Notes: a model not told the origin generated them from the sequence alone. Positions 52,142 through 60,920 are shown, counted from the first letter of the stretch. The stretch is 64,000 nucleotides of DNA from Streptomyces chattanoogensis (GCF_001294335.1 NZ_LGKG01000153.1:1-64000), one strand, 5' to 3'. Program-made: numbers and translations.

Positions 52142-54262
52142 GTGCGACCGTTGGCGAAGGGCGATCCGCGGGGGATCGGGCCGTTCCGGATCGTCGGGCT
52201 GCTCGGGGGCGGCGGCATGGGGCGGGTCTATCTCGGCCGCGCGGCGGACGGGCGGACGGTGGCGGTGAAGACCGCGCGGTCGGAACTGGCCGACGACCGG
52301 GGTTTCCGGACGCGTTTCGCCCGTGAGGTGGCCGCCGCACAGCGGGTGGGCGGGCCGTTCGTGGCGCCGGTGGTCGACGCCGCGCCGCATGACGACGTGC
52401 CCTGGATGGCGACCGACTATGTGCCGGGGATCTCGCTGGCCGACGCCGTGCACGACTGCGGGCCGCTGCCCGAGCAGACGGTGCGGCTCCTGACGGCGGG
52501 CCTGCTGCAGGCCCTGACGGCGGTGCATGCGCACGGCCTGGTGCACCGCGACCTCAAGCCGTCGAACATTCTGCTCACCGCCGAGGGCCCGCGCGTCATC
52601 GACTTCGGCATCGCGTACTCCGCCGCGGACACCGCTCTGACGGTGACGGGTACCGCCCTCGGCACCCCCGGGTTCATGGCGCCCGAGCAACTCGTCATGA
52701 CGGGCCCCGAGATCACGGGCGCGGCGGATGTGTTCGCGCTCGGCGGGGTGATCGTGTTCGCGGCGACGGGCGGCGGCCCGTACGGCAGCGCCGAGCCGCA
52801 GATCCTCCTGTACCGGACCGTGCACGAGGAGCCCCGGCTCGATGAACTCCCCGAAGGGCTACGGGAGTTGACCGCTGCCTGTCTGGCGAAGGAGCCGGAG
52901 CGGCGGCCCGCTCTCCCCGTCCTCATGGCGCAGGTGGGCGCACCGGGCCCGTACGGCCACTGGCTGCCGGAGCCCGTGGCCGTACAGCTGCGGCGTCTGT
53001 CGGCGCAGCTCGGCGATGCGTTCTCCCCGGACACCTTCGCGCTGCGGCCGTCGGCCGAGGAGCCCACCGACGTCCCTTACGACCAGCTGCCGACCCGTAC
53101 GACGGCGGCCGGCGCACCGCCCCGGCCGCCGTACGGCGCGACGCCGCCGCGGCCCGCGGAGGCCCCGGCGCCCCCGCTGCCCGCCACTCCGCCCCAGGGC
53201 CAGTACGGTCCCACTCCGCCCCTGGGGCCGCCCGGCACCACCCCGGCCCGGCTGCCGCACCCCCCTGGGCAGCCCGCGTCCCCGGGGCTGAGCCGGCGCC
53301 GTGTGCTCGCCGCGCTGTCCGCCGTCGGGGGCGTGGCGGGCAGCGGGGCGCTGGCCTGGGCACTGTGGCCGGACGGCGGGGGCGACGGCCGTCGCCGCAC
53401 GAGCGCCGGAGACACGCCCGGCGGCACCGGGAATCCGTCCGGCCTGCCGTCGAAGAACCCGTCCGGCCAGAAGAACCCGTCCAGCCGGCTGCCGAAGGAG
53501 ATTCGCGACAAGGGCAGGATCACGGTCGGCTCGGACATCAGCTACGCGCCCATGGAGTTCGTCCGGGACGGCAAGCCGGCCGGCGTCGATGTCGACCTCG
53601 CGAACGCCCTCGGCCGCGAACTGGGCGTGCGCTTCGAGTTCGAGAACGGCGTCTTCGACTCCCTTCTCACGGGCCTGAACGCGGGCCGGTACGACCTGGT
53701 CATGTCGGCGATGGCCGATACCAAGGCCCGTCAGGAGAGACGGGCGGGCGGCACGAAGTCCGGCAGCGGCGTCGACCTGATCGACTACTTCAGTGCCGGA
53801 TTCACCCTCGTCGTCCCCAAGGGCAACCCGGAGGGCATCAGGAGACCCGAGGACCTGTCCGGCAGGACGGTCGCCTTCCAGCGCGGTTCGATCGCCGGTG
53901 ACCTCCTGAAGGAGCTGAGCCGGAAGGTCCCCAAGGAGTTGAGGCTCCGGGAGTTCGACTCACAGGCCGAGATCTACGACGATGTCGCCAAGGGCCGGTC
54001 CTCGGCCTGCCTGGACGACTTCACGGTCGCGGCCCACACCGCCGCGACCCACTCGGGCGGCGACGTCCTCGAACTCGTCGGCGAACAGCTCGAACCCCTT
54101 CCGTACGGCATAGCGGTCGGCAAGACCAACACGGCCCTGCGCGACGCCGTGCGGGAAGCGCTCGACCGCCTCATCGTGAGCGGCGAGTACGCGAGGATCC
54201 TCAAGCAGTGGTACGTCGAGGACGGCGCGGTGGAGCGGGCGACCGTCAACGGGGGCGATTAG
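52142..54262 (+). CDS. Membrane Ser/Thr kinase fused to extracellular SBP_bac_3 sensor
   Basis: A 706-residue fusion. Residues 10-265 are a Hanks kinase: GLLGGGGMGRVY, Lys43, HRDLKPSN with Asp137, DFG 154-156, and TPGFMAPEQL. Residues 290-383 are a Pro-rich linker. A single membrane segment follows (about 386-409, preceded by SRRR). Residues 453-700 form an extracellular solute-binding family 3 domain (GRITVGSDISYAPMEFV, GVDVDLANALGRELGV, and a C-terminal YARILKQWYVEDG). SBP_bac_3 proteins bind amino acids or similar small molecules. The architecture implies that ligand outside controls phosphorylation inside. GTG 52142 has GGGTGGGGG upstream. Confidence 0.92.
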   Translation: MRPLAKGDPRGIGPFRIVGLLGGGGMGRVYLGRAADGRTVAVKTARSELADDRGFRTRFAREVAAAQRVGGPFVAPVVDAAPHDDVPWMATDYVPGISLADAVHDCGPLPEQTVRLLTAGLLQALTAVHAHGLVHRDLKPSNILLTAEGPRVIDFGIAYSAADTALTVTGTALGTPGFMAPEQLVMTGPEITGAADVFALGGVIVFAATGGGPYGSAEPQILLYRTVHEEPRLDELPEGLRELTAACLAKEPERRPALPVLMAQVGAPGPYGHWLPEPVAVQLRRLSAQLGDAFSPDTFALRPSAEEPTDVPYDQLPTRTTAAGAPPRPPYGATPPRPAEAPAPPLPATPPQGQYGPTPPLGPPGTTPARLPHPPGQPASPGLSRRRVLAALSAVGGVAGSGALAWALWPDGGGDGRRRTSAGDTPGGTGNPSGLPSKNPSGQKNPSSRLPKEIRDKGRITVGSDISYAPMEFVRDGKPAGVDVDLANALGRELGVRFEFENGVFDSLLTGLNAGRYDLVMSAMADTKARQERRAGGTKSGSGVDLIDYFSAGFTLVVPKGNPEGIRRPEDLSGRTVAFQRGSIAGDLLKELSRKVPKELRLREFDSQAEIYDDVAKGRSSACLDDFTVAAHTAATHSGGDVLELVGEQLEPLPYGIAVGKTNTALRDAVREALDRLIVSGEYARILKQWYVEDGAVERATVNGGD

Positions 54263-54270
54263 GGCGACGG

Positions 54271-54390
54271 GTGGGTGCACCGGAGCACTCTCACCTGCCG
54301 GCCGAGGAACGCGACCGCCTCATCCCGGTGCACCAGGAACGGGGACTGGAGGCACTCTCCCGGCTCCGGGAAATCCTGGACCTCGAGTGA
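54271..54390 (+). CDS. Possible 39-residue ORF after the kinase gene
   Basis: A short acidic reading frame starting at GTG 54271, eight bases after the kinase stop, with a weak AGGG upstream. The product is helical and charged (LPAEERDRLIPVHQERGLEALSR). It may be a real small gene, a remnant of a larger one, or chance. No family recognised. Confidence 0.25.
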   Translation: MGAPEHSHLPAEERDRLIPVHQERGLEALSRLREILDLE

Positions 54391-54443
54391 GGCAGGTATG
54401 CCGTTTCCTCCCCCTCGGCCGACCCGTCCTCCAACATGAACCT

Positions 54444-54860
54444 ATGACAGATGACTTGGTGCCGTTCCTCCACAGCCGCCTCGACGAGGACGAAGCGGCA
54501 GTGAAGGCCGCCGAGGGGATCGCCGGATGGCACTCCCCGGATTCGCGTGTCGTCATGGCGGACGGCTTCGACTTCCGCGGAGCCCACGAGATGTCCCTGA
54601 AAGAGATGCTGGAACGGGACGCATCCCTCATGGCGTTCGGAGGCGTGGCCGTCACGGACTACGACGCCGACGCGAAGTTCATCGCCCGGTTCGACCCCGC
54701 CCGCATCCTCGCCGAGATCCAGGCCAAGCGCACCGTGGTGACCGAGCTGGCAGGCTGCGCCTCCCTCGACCAGAACCGTGCAGGGCTCCGCTACGCCGCC
54801 CGCGCCCTGGCCCTGCCGTACGCCACCCACCCCGACTACGACCAGGCGTGGCGGCTGTAA
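54444..54860 (+). CDS. DUF6221 family protein
   Basis: A 138-residue protein matching DUF6221 by its opening DLVPFLHSRLDEDEAAVKAA, the helical FIARFDPARILAEIQAKRTVVTEL and the C-terminal ALPYATHPDYDQAWRL. The family is common in Streptomyces, often near phage or integrated elements, and has no known function. No phage genes are near. The ATG at 54444 starts the conserved N-terminus. Confidence 0.75.
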   Translation: MTDDLVPFLHSRLDEDEAAVKAAEGIAGWHSPDSRVVMADGFDFRGAHEMSLKEMLERDASLMAFGGVAVTDYDADAKFIARFDPARILAEIQAKRTVVTELAGCASLDQNRAGLRYAARALALPYATHPDYDQAWRL

Positions 54861-55109
54861 CCGCCCACGGAACCCCGGCAGCGCCAAGGCCATCTGGGTC
54901 CACGTGCGCGACAACAGCACGCGCGCGAGGGTCATCGCATGGAGATCTTCGACCACCGCATTCGCAGGGGCCGCGAGACCGCCGCAGCATGACGCTCTCC
55001 CCTCCCCGTACCGGCGGCCGCGTCCCCGTGACACGGCCGCCGTCCTGTGTCGCACGTCCGCCCTCACCATCTGATGGGTGGACGATGGGGACACGTGAAA
55101 GGGGTAGAA

Positions 55110-55544
55110 ATGACCGGCACCGCGCCCAGCCCTCAACGCACCACACCCGGCACCGGAACATCCGCGCTCATCACCAACAGCCAGGGCGAATACCTCCTCC
55201 ACCTGCGCGACAACATCGAAGGCATCTGCTGGCCCGGCTACTGGGCCCCCATCGGCGGCCGTCCCGAACCCGGCGAACCCCTCGCCGACGCCATCGCCCG
55301 CGAGCTCAAGGAAGAAACCGGGCTCACCATCCCCCTGACAGCATTCACCACCGTCCACCAGGACAACGCCGAACACCTCGGCAAAGGCACCATTGCCGTC
55401 TACACCGGCCACTGGGACGGAGACGCCCACGCCCTCCCCCTCACCGAAGGCGTCATGCTCCACTGGTTCCCGGTCTCGGTGCTCCCTCGGCTCCGCGTGC
55501 CCCCATGGTGCAGGGAGGCCATCCGCATCCACCAAGCGGCTTGA
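55110..55544 (+). CDS. NUDIX hydrolase
   Basis: A 144-residue NUDIX enzyme hydrolysing nucleoside-diphosphate-linked compounds. The Nudix box reads GRPEPGEPLADAIARELKEE then TGL, complete with the REx2EE core. The preceding WPGYWAPIGG is also typical. AAAGGGG precedes the ATG at 55110. It stands alone between DUF6221 and the dha operon. Substrate unknown; sanitising oxidised nucleotides or clearing dinucleotides are possible. Confidence 0.9.
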   Translation: MTGTAPSPQRTTPGTGTSALITNSQGEYLLHLRDNIEGICWPGYWAPIGGRPEPGEPLADAIARELKEETGLTIPLTAFTTVHQDNAEHLGKGTIAVYTGHWDGDAHALPLTEGVMLHWFPVSVLPRLRVPPWCREAIRIHQAA

Positions 55545-55908
55545 CCACCCGGCCAGTGCGAAGGAGGCCCGGGAGCTGCTGGGCGTACCGGCGACTGGCA
55601 CTGAGGCCACCGGGACGGCGGGGCCGAGAGAGCAGGCCCGACCGCCCGGGAAACCATCCAGTCACCGCGGGCATCCAAGCACTGCCGACGCACCGAGCTG
55701 CGCCGTCTCCACACCCCCTTAGCTCTTTCCACCGCCGCGCCGACCTGGGCAGCATGAGGTCAGCATCAGCCCCGCCGGCCCCGCTTCCGACCGTCGCGGA
55801 CCGCCACGGACCGCCACGAACTGCCAAGATCAACAACTACTCAAATGAGCTCTGACCTGGTGAAATGCTGGTCAGAGACACGCCTGCCAGTCTCACACGG
55901 AGGTACCC
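55545..55908. other. 364-bp intergenic region before dhaKLM
   Basis: No gene is visible. The last 60 bp are AT-richer and carry a perfect inverted repeat, listed separately, and the ribosome site CGGAGG before dhaK. The first 250 bp show nothing recognisable. Confidence 0.6.
55851..55876. promoter_or_regulatory. Inverted repeat TCTGACC-N12-GGTCAGA before dhaK
   Basis: Perfect 7-bp arms at 55851-55857 and 55870-55876, 32 bp before the dhaK start. It is a probable operator for the dha operon. The arms share TCTGAC with the 4601 and 15352 sites, but the spacing differs (12 instead of 5-7), so a different regulator is likely. Confidence 0.6.
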
Positions 55909-56901
55909 ATGAGGATGCTCATCAACGTCGCCGAAACCGTCGTGGCCGACGCGCTCCGGGGGATGGCGGCCGCGCACCCCGATCTGGTGGTGGATGCGGA
56001 GAACCGGGTGATCGTGCGGCGGGATGCGCCGGTGGCGGAGAAGGTGGCGTTGGTGTCCGGGGGCGGCAGTGGGCATGAGCCGCTGCACGGGGGGTTTGTG
56101 GGACCTGGGATGTTGGATGCCGCATGTCCTGGAGAGGTGTTCACCTCGCCGGTGCCGGATCAGATGGTGCGGGCCGCGGCGGCCGTGGACAGTGGGCGCG
56201 GTGTGCTGTTCGTCGTGAAGAACTACACCGGCGATGTGCTCAATTTCCAGATGGCGGCGGAGCTGGCGGAGGACGAGGGGGTGCAGGTCGCCAGTGTGCT
56301 CGTCAATGACGATGTGGCGGTGACCGACTCGACCTTCACGGCGGGGCGGCGTGGGACGGGGGCGACGCTGTTCGTCGAGAAGATCGCCGGGGCGGCGGCC
56401 GAGGAGGGCATGCCGCTGGAGCGGGTCGAGGCGCTGGCGCGGCGGGTGGTGGAGTCCTCGCGGAGTTTCGGGGTGGCGCTGAGTGCCTGTACGACGCCGG
56501 CGAAGGGCAGTCCGACGTTCGATCTGCCGCCTGGTGAGCTGGAGTTGGGGGTCGGGATCCACGGTGAGCCGGGGCGCGAACGGCGGGCGATGATGACCTC
56601 GCGCGAGATCGCGGACTTCGCGGTGGATGCCGTTCTGGAGGACCTCGAGCCGCGGCTGCCGGTGCTGGTCCTGGTGAACGGCATGGGGGCGACGCCGCTG
56701 CTGGAGCTGTACGGGTTCAATGCCGAGGTGCGGCGGGTGCTGGACGAGCGCAAGGTGCCGGTGGCTCGTACGCTCGTCGGGAACTATGTGACGTCGCTGG
56801 ACATGGCGGGGTGCTCGGTGTCGCTGTGCCAGGTCGACGGCGAGCTGCTGCGGCTCTGGGATGCGCCGGTGGAGACGGCGGGGTTGCGCTGGGGCCGGTG
56901 A
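55909..56901 (+). CDS. dhaK: Dihydroxyacetone kinase subunit DhaK
   Basis: A 330-residue substrate-binding subunit of the PTS-dependent dihydroxyacetone kinase. It has GGGSGHEPLHGGFVGPGMLD with His56, and the covalent substrate-binding His218 in VGIHGEPG. Other motifs, FVVKNYTGDVLNFQMAAEL and NGMGATPLLELY, match the family. First gene of dhaKLM, with GGAGG upstream. Together with DhaL and DhaM it converts dihydroxyacetone to dihydroxyacetone phosphate using phosphoenolpyruvate through the PTS. Confidence 0.95.
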   Translation: MRMLINVAETVVADALRGMAAAHPDLVVDAENRVIVRRDAPVAEKVALVSGGGSGHEPLHGGFVGPGMLDAACPGEVFTSPVPDQMVRAAAAVDSGRGVLFVVKNYTGDVLNFQMAAELAEDEGVQVASVLVNDDVAVTDSTFTAGRRGTGATLFVEKIAGAAAEEGMPLERVEALARRVVESSRSFGVALSACTTPAKGSPTFDLPPGELELGVGIHGEPGRERRAMMTSREIADFAVDAVLEDLEPRLPVLVLVNGMGATPLLELYGFNAEVRRVLDERKVPVARTLVGNYVTSLDMAGCSVSLCQVDGELLRLWDAPVETAGLRWGR

Positions 56902-56984
56902 GCCCGCCCGCCGCGCCACCGCGGAAGCCCGTGCGCTGACACCATGTGCCGGGGCCCTGACAACCTGACCAGGAGGAGTAGTTC

Positions 56985-57593
56985 GTGTCCGACACCGTCT
57001 TGGATGCCGCGTTCTTCGTCCGGTGGATGACGGCCGCGGCCGCTTCCGTCGAGCGGGAGGCCGGCCGGCTGACCGAGTTGGATTCCGCCATCGGGGACGC
57101 CGATCACGGGAACAACATGCAGCGGGGGTTCGTTGCCGTGGTGAAGGTGCTGGAAGCCGATCGGCCCGAGGCCCCGGGCGGGGTGCTGGTGGCCGCGGGG
57201 CGGCAGTTGATCTCGAGCGTGGGGGGTGCGTCGGGGCCGTTGTACGGATCGCTGCTGCGGCGCAGCGGGAAGGCGTTGGGTGAGGCGGCACAGGTGACGC
57301 GGGAGGAGCTGCGGGCGGGGCTCCAGGCAGGGGTGGATGCGGTGGCGCAGCTGGGCGGTGCCGCGCCGGGGGACAAGACGATGCTGGATGCGCTGGTGCC
57401 GGCGGTGGCGGCGCTGGGGACGTCGTTCGAGGAGGCGGCCACGGCGGCCGAGGAGGGCGCGCTGGCGACCGTACCGATGCTGGCCAGGAAGGGCCGGGCG
57501 AGCTATCTGGGGGAACGCAGCATCGGGCATCAGGATCCGGGGGCGACCTCGTCGGCGCTGCTGTTCGCGGCCCTGGCGGAGGTGGCGAAGTGA
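56985..57593 (+). CDS. dhaL: Dihydroxyacetone kinase ADP-binding subunit DhaL
   Basis: A 202-residue DhaL. The two-Mg ADP site is in the IGDADHGNNMQRGF motif (Asp residues), and LISSVGGASGPLYGSLLRRSGKAL and SIGHQDPGATSSALLF complete the nucleotide pocket. GTG start with AGGAGGAG upstream. Its stop overlaps dhaM by GTGA. ADP stays bound and is rephosphorylated by DhaM. Confidence 0.95.
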   Translation: MSDTVLDAAFFVRWMTAAAASVEREAGRLTELDSAIGDADHGNNMQRGFVAVVKVLEADRPEAPGGVLVAAGRQLISSVGGASGPLYGSLLRRSGKALGEAAQVTREELRAGLQAGVDAVAQLGGAAPGDKTMLDALVPAVAALGTSFEEAATAAEEGALATVPMLARKGRASYLGERSIGHQDPGATSSALLFAALAEVAK

Positions 57594-58003
57594 CGGGGGG
57601 CGCCGCGCCGGTGGGGATCGTGCTGGTGTCGCACAGCGGGCCGGTCGCCGAGGCGGTCGCGGCGATGGCGGCGGGGCTGGCCGGCGGCGGGGCGACGGCC
57701 CCGGTTGCCGCGGCCGGTGGTACGCCGGACGGCGGGCTCGGTACGAGTACGGAGCTGATCGGCGCGGCGGCGCGGGAGGTGGACCGGGGCGCCGGGGTGG
57801 CGATCCTGGTCGACCTGGGCAGTGCCGTACTGACCGTCAAGGCCATGGTTGCGGAGGGGGACGAACTCCCCGAGGGCGCACGGCTGGTGGATGCGCCGTT
57901 CGTGGAGGGCGCAGTGGCGGCCGTGGTCACCGCCTCGGCCGGCGCGGATCTGGACGCGGTGACGGCGGCGGCCGGGGAGGCGTACGGCTACCGGAAGGAG
58001 TGA
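57590..58003 (+). CDS. dhaM: PTS phosphotransfer subunit DhaM (EIIA-mannose type)
   Basis: A 137-residue EIIA-man domain. The phosphorylated His15 is in VLVSHSGPVAEAV, and VAILVDLGSAVLT is also characteristic. It receives phosphate from HPr and passes it to DhaL-ADP. It lacks the HPr and EI domains found in longer DhaM forms, so general PTS proteins must feed it. Overlaps dhaL. Confidence 0.93.
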   Translation: MTGGAAPVGIVLVSHSGPVAEAVAAMAAGLAGGGATAPVAAAGGTPDGGLGTSTELIGAAAREVDRGAGVAILVDLGSAVLTVKAMVAEGDELPEGARLVDAPFVEGAVAAVVTASAGADLDAVTAAAGEAYGYRKE

Positions 58004-58030
58004 GGGGATGTGAGGGGTGAGTAAGGGGGG

Positions 58031-58858
58031 TTACGGCTTGCGGGCGACGGCCGCGTAGCAGGCCGCCTCGGCGTCGGTGACGCGGGTGGCGTCCCCGGCA
58101 TGGTCGGGGCGCCACTGGTGGGAGAGGGCAAGGCCCGGCTCCAGCAGCTCCCAGCCGTCGAAGAAGCGGAGGAATGCGGCGCGTGAGCGGAACTGGAGGG
58201 TGGTGCCCGCGGCGCGGTAGATGTCGAGGATCTTCTGCATGGCCTCGGGGGCGAAGTCCGCGGTGCCATGGGTCATCGTCAGGGTGCTGCCGCTGGGCAG
58301 GGCGGACTTGAGGGTGTCGACGATGGTGTGGGCGCGGTCCCGGCCGTCGTCGGTGACGAAGTGCATCAGCGCGTTCAGGCTGAGCGCCACCGGTTTGCGC
58401 AGATCGAGGGTGGCGAGGAGCTGCGGCGCGGTGAGGATGCCCTCGGGGTCGTTGACATCGGACTGTACGTACGCGGTGCGTCCTTCGGGGGTGCTGAGCA
58501 GGAGCGCCGCGGCGTGGGCGAGGACGATGGGGTCGTTGTCGGTGTAGACCACGCGGGCGTCGGGGGCGATGCTCTGGGCGACCTCGTGCAGGTTCGGCGG
58601 GGTGGGGATGCCGGTGCCGATGTCGAGGAACTGGCGCATACCCGACGCGGCGAGCAGGCGTGTGGCGCGGTGCATGAACTCACGGTTGATGCGGGCGGCG
58701 AGCGGTGCGGCGGGGAAGACGTTCGCCACGTCGGCGGCGGCCATCCGGTCGGCCAGGAAGTTGGTCTTGCCGCCGAGGAAGTAGTCGTAGATGCGGGAGG
58801 AGTGGGCCCGGTCGAGCTGCAGATCCACCACGGGCTCGGTGCGGTCGCGGTCGTTCAT
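58031..58858 (-). CDS. SAM-dependent methyltransferase, DUF574 family
   Basis: A 275-residue methyltransferase of the actinobacterial DUF574 group. The opening RAHSSRIYDYFLGGKTNFLADR is the family signature, followed by the SAM loop QFLDIGTGIPTPPNLHEVAQ, VVYTDNDPIVLAHA and VALSLNALMHFVTDDG. These proteins are numerous in Streptomyces and mostly uncharacterised. ATG 58858 follows GGGAGAGG; the frame upstream is Arg-rich. It is convergent with dhaM. Confidence 0.9.
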   Translation of the reverse strand: MNDRDRTEPVVDLQLDRAHSSRIYDYFLGGKTNFLADRMAAADVANVFPAAPLAARINREFMHRATRLLAASGMRQFLDIGTGIPTPPNLHEVAQSIAPDARVVYTDNDPIVLAHAAALLLSTPEGRTAYVQSDVNDPEGILTAPQLLATLDLRKPVALSLNALMHFVTDDGRDRAHTIVDTLKSALPSGSTLTMTHGTADFAPEAMQKILDIYRAAGTTLQFRSRAAFLRFFDGWELLEPGLALSHQWRPDHAGDATRVTDAEAACYAAVARKP

Positions 58859-58946
58859 CGTCAGCTGCCTCTCCCTGTACGGCCCTTCGCGGCCACGGCG
58901 CGCCGGCGGCCGCGGCCGGTGTTTCGAATGCCGTTGTCCGTACCGT

Positions 58947-58980
58947 CGTTCGTTACGGCGTTCGTTACAGCGTTCGTGAC
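58947..58980. repeat. 12-bp-period CGTTCGTTAC tandem repeat, three copies
   Basis: CGTTCGTTAC at 58947-58956 and 58959-58968, and CGTTCGTGAC at 58971-58980. Regular spacing suggests a regulatory-binding array or slippage repeat. Confidence 0.75.
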
Positions 58981-59119
58981 GGCTTCCGGTCCGGCGTCCG
59001 TACCGTTCTCCGTCCGGCAGTTGGAGCACTGCCCCGCACGGTCCGGATCATGCGGAGCAGGCGCTGCGCCCCGGCGTGCGCCCGGCGCGTCAACGTGCCG
59101 CGCGAACATGCCTGTGGCA

Positions 59120-59141
59120 CGCGTAGTCATATGAATACGCG
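59120..59141. promoter_or_regulatory. Inverted repeat CGCGTA-N10-TACGCG
   Basis: Perfect 6-bp arms at 59120-59125 and 59136-59141 with the AT-rich centre GTCATATGAA, about 140 bp before the sigma-like gene. It may be an operator or an overlapping divergent promoter; arms are short. Confidence 0.35.
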
Positions 59142-59282
59142 GCGGAAGATTTCTTGTGCCCCGGTGCCACAAACGGCCGCGGTTTCCTGTTCATTAGAGG
59201 TGAGGGCAGACAGTCCTCCCGCTGCCACCCGCATCCTCGGTGCGGCAGCAGCGGAGCACGGCGAACGGAACGAGGACGGCTC

Positions 59283-60062
59283 GTGGGCGCAAACCGGGAC
59301 CGACTTCTGCCGGCGTGCGCGGAGGCGCACGGCCATTGTGCGGACTTGGCCGCGCTCCCCCGCCGGCTGCCGGCCGTCCCGCCCGCCGCCGCTCCGGACC
59401 CGTCGGCCCGTCAACTGTCCATAGCGCTGGAGGCGTTCCACGCCACGCATGCACCGAAGTGGCTGACGTACGCCTATCTGCACACCGGCAGCGAGGCCGC
59501 CGCCCGCGAGGTGACCCGGTCCGCCTTCCGGCGGCTGGGCCGGCTGTGGCCGCATGCACTGCGTCAGGCGTCCGTGGAAGCGTTCGCCTGGTCGGTGCTC
59601 AAGGAAGGCGTGGTGGAGTGGCTGTACGACCACCGGCAACCCACCGCGCTCACCGAAACGGCCGCCTTCGCGATCGTCGCCCATGCCCTGCTGCGGGAGT
59701 GCCAGCAGCGGTTCGCCCTGCTGGAGAGCCAGTTGGGACTGTACGCGGCCATCGCGCGGCTGCCGGAGCGGCAGTGCGATGTGATCGTGCTGCGGCATGT
59801 CATCGGGTACGGCGACGCGCAGATCGCCGCGCTGCTCGGCGTGGACGAGGTCACCGTCCGCTCCCATGCGAGCCGGGGAAAGCGCAAACTCGCCGCCGCG
59901 CTCGGCATCGATCAGGGCACGACGGCGCGGGACGCCCATGAGGCGGACGCCGCACAGGGCACCTACGACACCCGCGGCACCCGGGATCTGCACGACATAC
60001 CCGACCAGCTCGATAAATTAGACAAACTCGACAACCGCGATGAATCAGCAGGGGGGAATTGA
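59283..60062 (+). CDS. Sigma-70-like protein with region 4 helix-turn-helix
   Basis: A 259-residue protein. Residues 44-110 are helical and may be a degenerate region 2. Residues 155-205 form a sigma region 4: RLPERQCDVIVLRHVIGYGD, AQIAALLGVDEVTVRSHASR, GKRKL. The C-terminal tail is Asp/His/Leu-rich with DKLDKLDN repeats. The GTG at 59283 follows GAGGA. A gene of unknown function starts 2 bp after the stop, suggesting an operon with a partner or anti-sigma role. It could instead be a LuxR/sigma-like regulator without core binding. Confidence 0.78.
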   Translation: MGANRDRLLPACAEAHGHCADLAALPRRLPAVPPAAAPDPSARQLSIALEAFHATHAPKWLTYAYLHTGSEAAAREVTRSAFRRLGRLWPHALRQASVEAFAWSVLKEGVVEWLYDHRQPTALTETAAFAIVAHALLRECQQRFALLESQLGLYAAIARLPERQCDVIVLRHVIGYGDAQIAALLGVDEVTVRSHASRGKRKLAAALGIDQGTTARDAHEADAAQGTYDTRGTRDLHDIPDQLDKLDKLDNRDESAGGN

Positions 60063-60064
60063 CC

Positions 60065-60871
60065 ATGTCGCACACCGGTCGCACCGGTCACACCGATCGT
60101 GCCGATCACACCGGGCGGCGGGACACCGTTGAGACGCTGCTGAGCGCCGCCGCGGCGGTGGCCGGAATCAACGGCCTCGCCGGCTTCTGCGCTCTCGACG
60201 ACGCGGGCGCGCTCGGCGGTCTCGGCTGCTTCGATGCCGTGCCGGACGTGGAGCTGGAGGTGCGCTGCGGTACGCAGGCCGCGGCGGGGCCCGGTGCGGC
60301 CGGTCACGGCCCCCGCCCGGACCGGGGTGCACCCAGCGCCTATCCCAGCGCCCGCGACGAGGCCACCCACGAGCTGGAGCTGGCCTGCGCACTGGTGGTG
60401 AACGCGGCGGCGGCCGCGGCCAGCCTGGAGCGGCTGGTCGACGACCACCACATCGACCCCGAGGGTGCCCTGGTCTTCGCCTGTCTGCTGCATATCACTG
60501 GGCGTTTCGACGCGGCGCAGTTCTGGTGGCACTTCGGCGCGGGCGCGGGGAGCCGGACCGCCGCGTACTGCCTCTATCTCTCGCACCGGCGCAACGGGGA
60601 ACACCGGGATGCCGACTACTGGCGCGGGCAGGCCGCGCATGCACCGGACGAGGAGCGTCCGACGGTGGCCGCGTTCGACGAGAAGCAGCTCCTGCCGGAC
60701 GCGGCCCGGCACAATCTCCTCGTCCAGTGGCACAGCGGGCTGGCGCCGACCCTGCCGACCGCACTGGAGAATGTGATCAACCGCCTCGTGGTGGACAGCA
60801 ACGACGAGGATTTCGGCGAGATCCCGCGGCCGTCGCCGACGCTGGTGCGGGATCTCGGGCGGGCCAACTAG
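60065..60871 (+). CDS. Unknown helical protein coupled to sigma-like gene
   Basis: A 268-residue protein with no recognised domain. Residues 1-20 are Thr/His/Arg-rich, then an Ala-rich segment, and a largely helical C-terminal half (about 110-260) with ELACALVVNAAAAAASLERL and RFDAAQFWWHFGAGAGSRTA. The latter pattern, in which small units pair with Trp/His, recalls TPR-like helical repeats seen in some sigma-linked Streptomyces proteins. GGGGGG lies 8 bases before the ATG. Being 2 bp after the sigma-like gene it may modulate that regulator. Function unknown. Confidence 0.7.
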   Translation: MSHTGRTGHTDRADHTGRRDTVETLLSAAAAVAGINGLAGFCALDDAGALGGLGCFDAVPDVELEVRCGTQAAAGPGAAGHGPRPDRGAPSAYPSARDEATHELELACALVVNAAAAAASLERLVDDHHIDPEGALVFACLLHITGRFDAAQFWWHFGAGAGSRTAAYCLYLSHRRNGEHRDADYWRGQAAHAPDEERPTVAAFDEKQLLPDAARHNLLVQWHSGLAPTLPTALENVINRLVVDSNDEDFGEIPRPSPTLVRDLGRAN

Positions 60872-60920
60872 CCCTGAGGCGCTTCGAACGGAGCTGTTCC
60901 GGAGGACAAGCGGGGCTGTT

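Larger units (their letters stand above)
58859..59282. other. 424-bp divergent intergenic region
   Basis: It lies between the minus-strand methyltransferase and plus-strand sigma-like gene. It holds a 12-bp-period repeat and an inverted repeat, listed separately, and an AT-richer stretch (59110-59210) that probably carries the promoters. No gene was seen. Confidence 0.55.
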
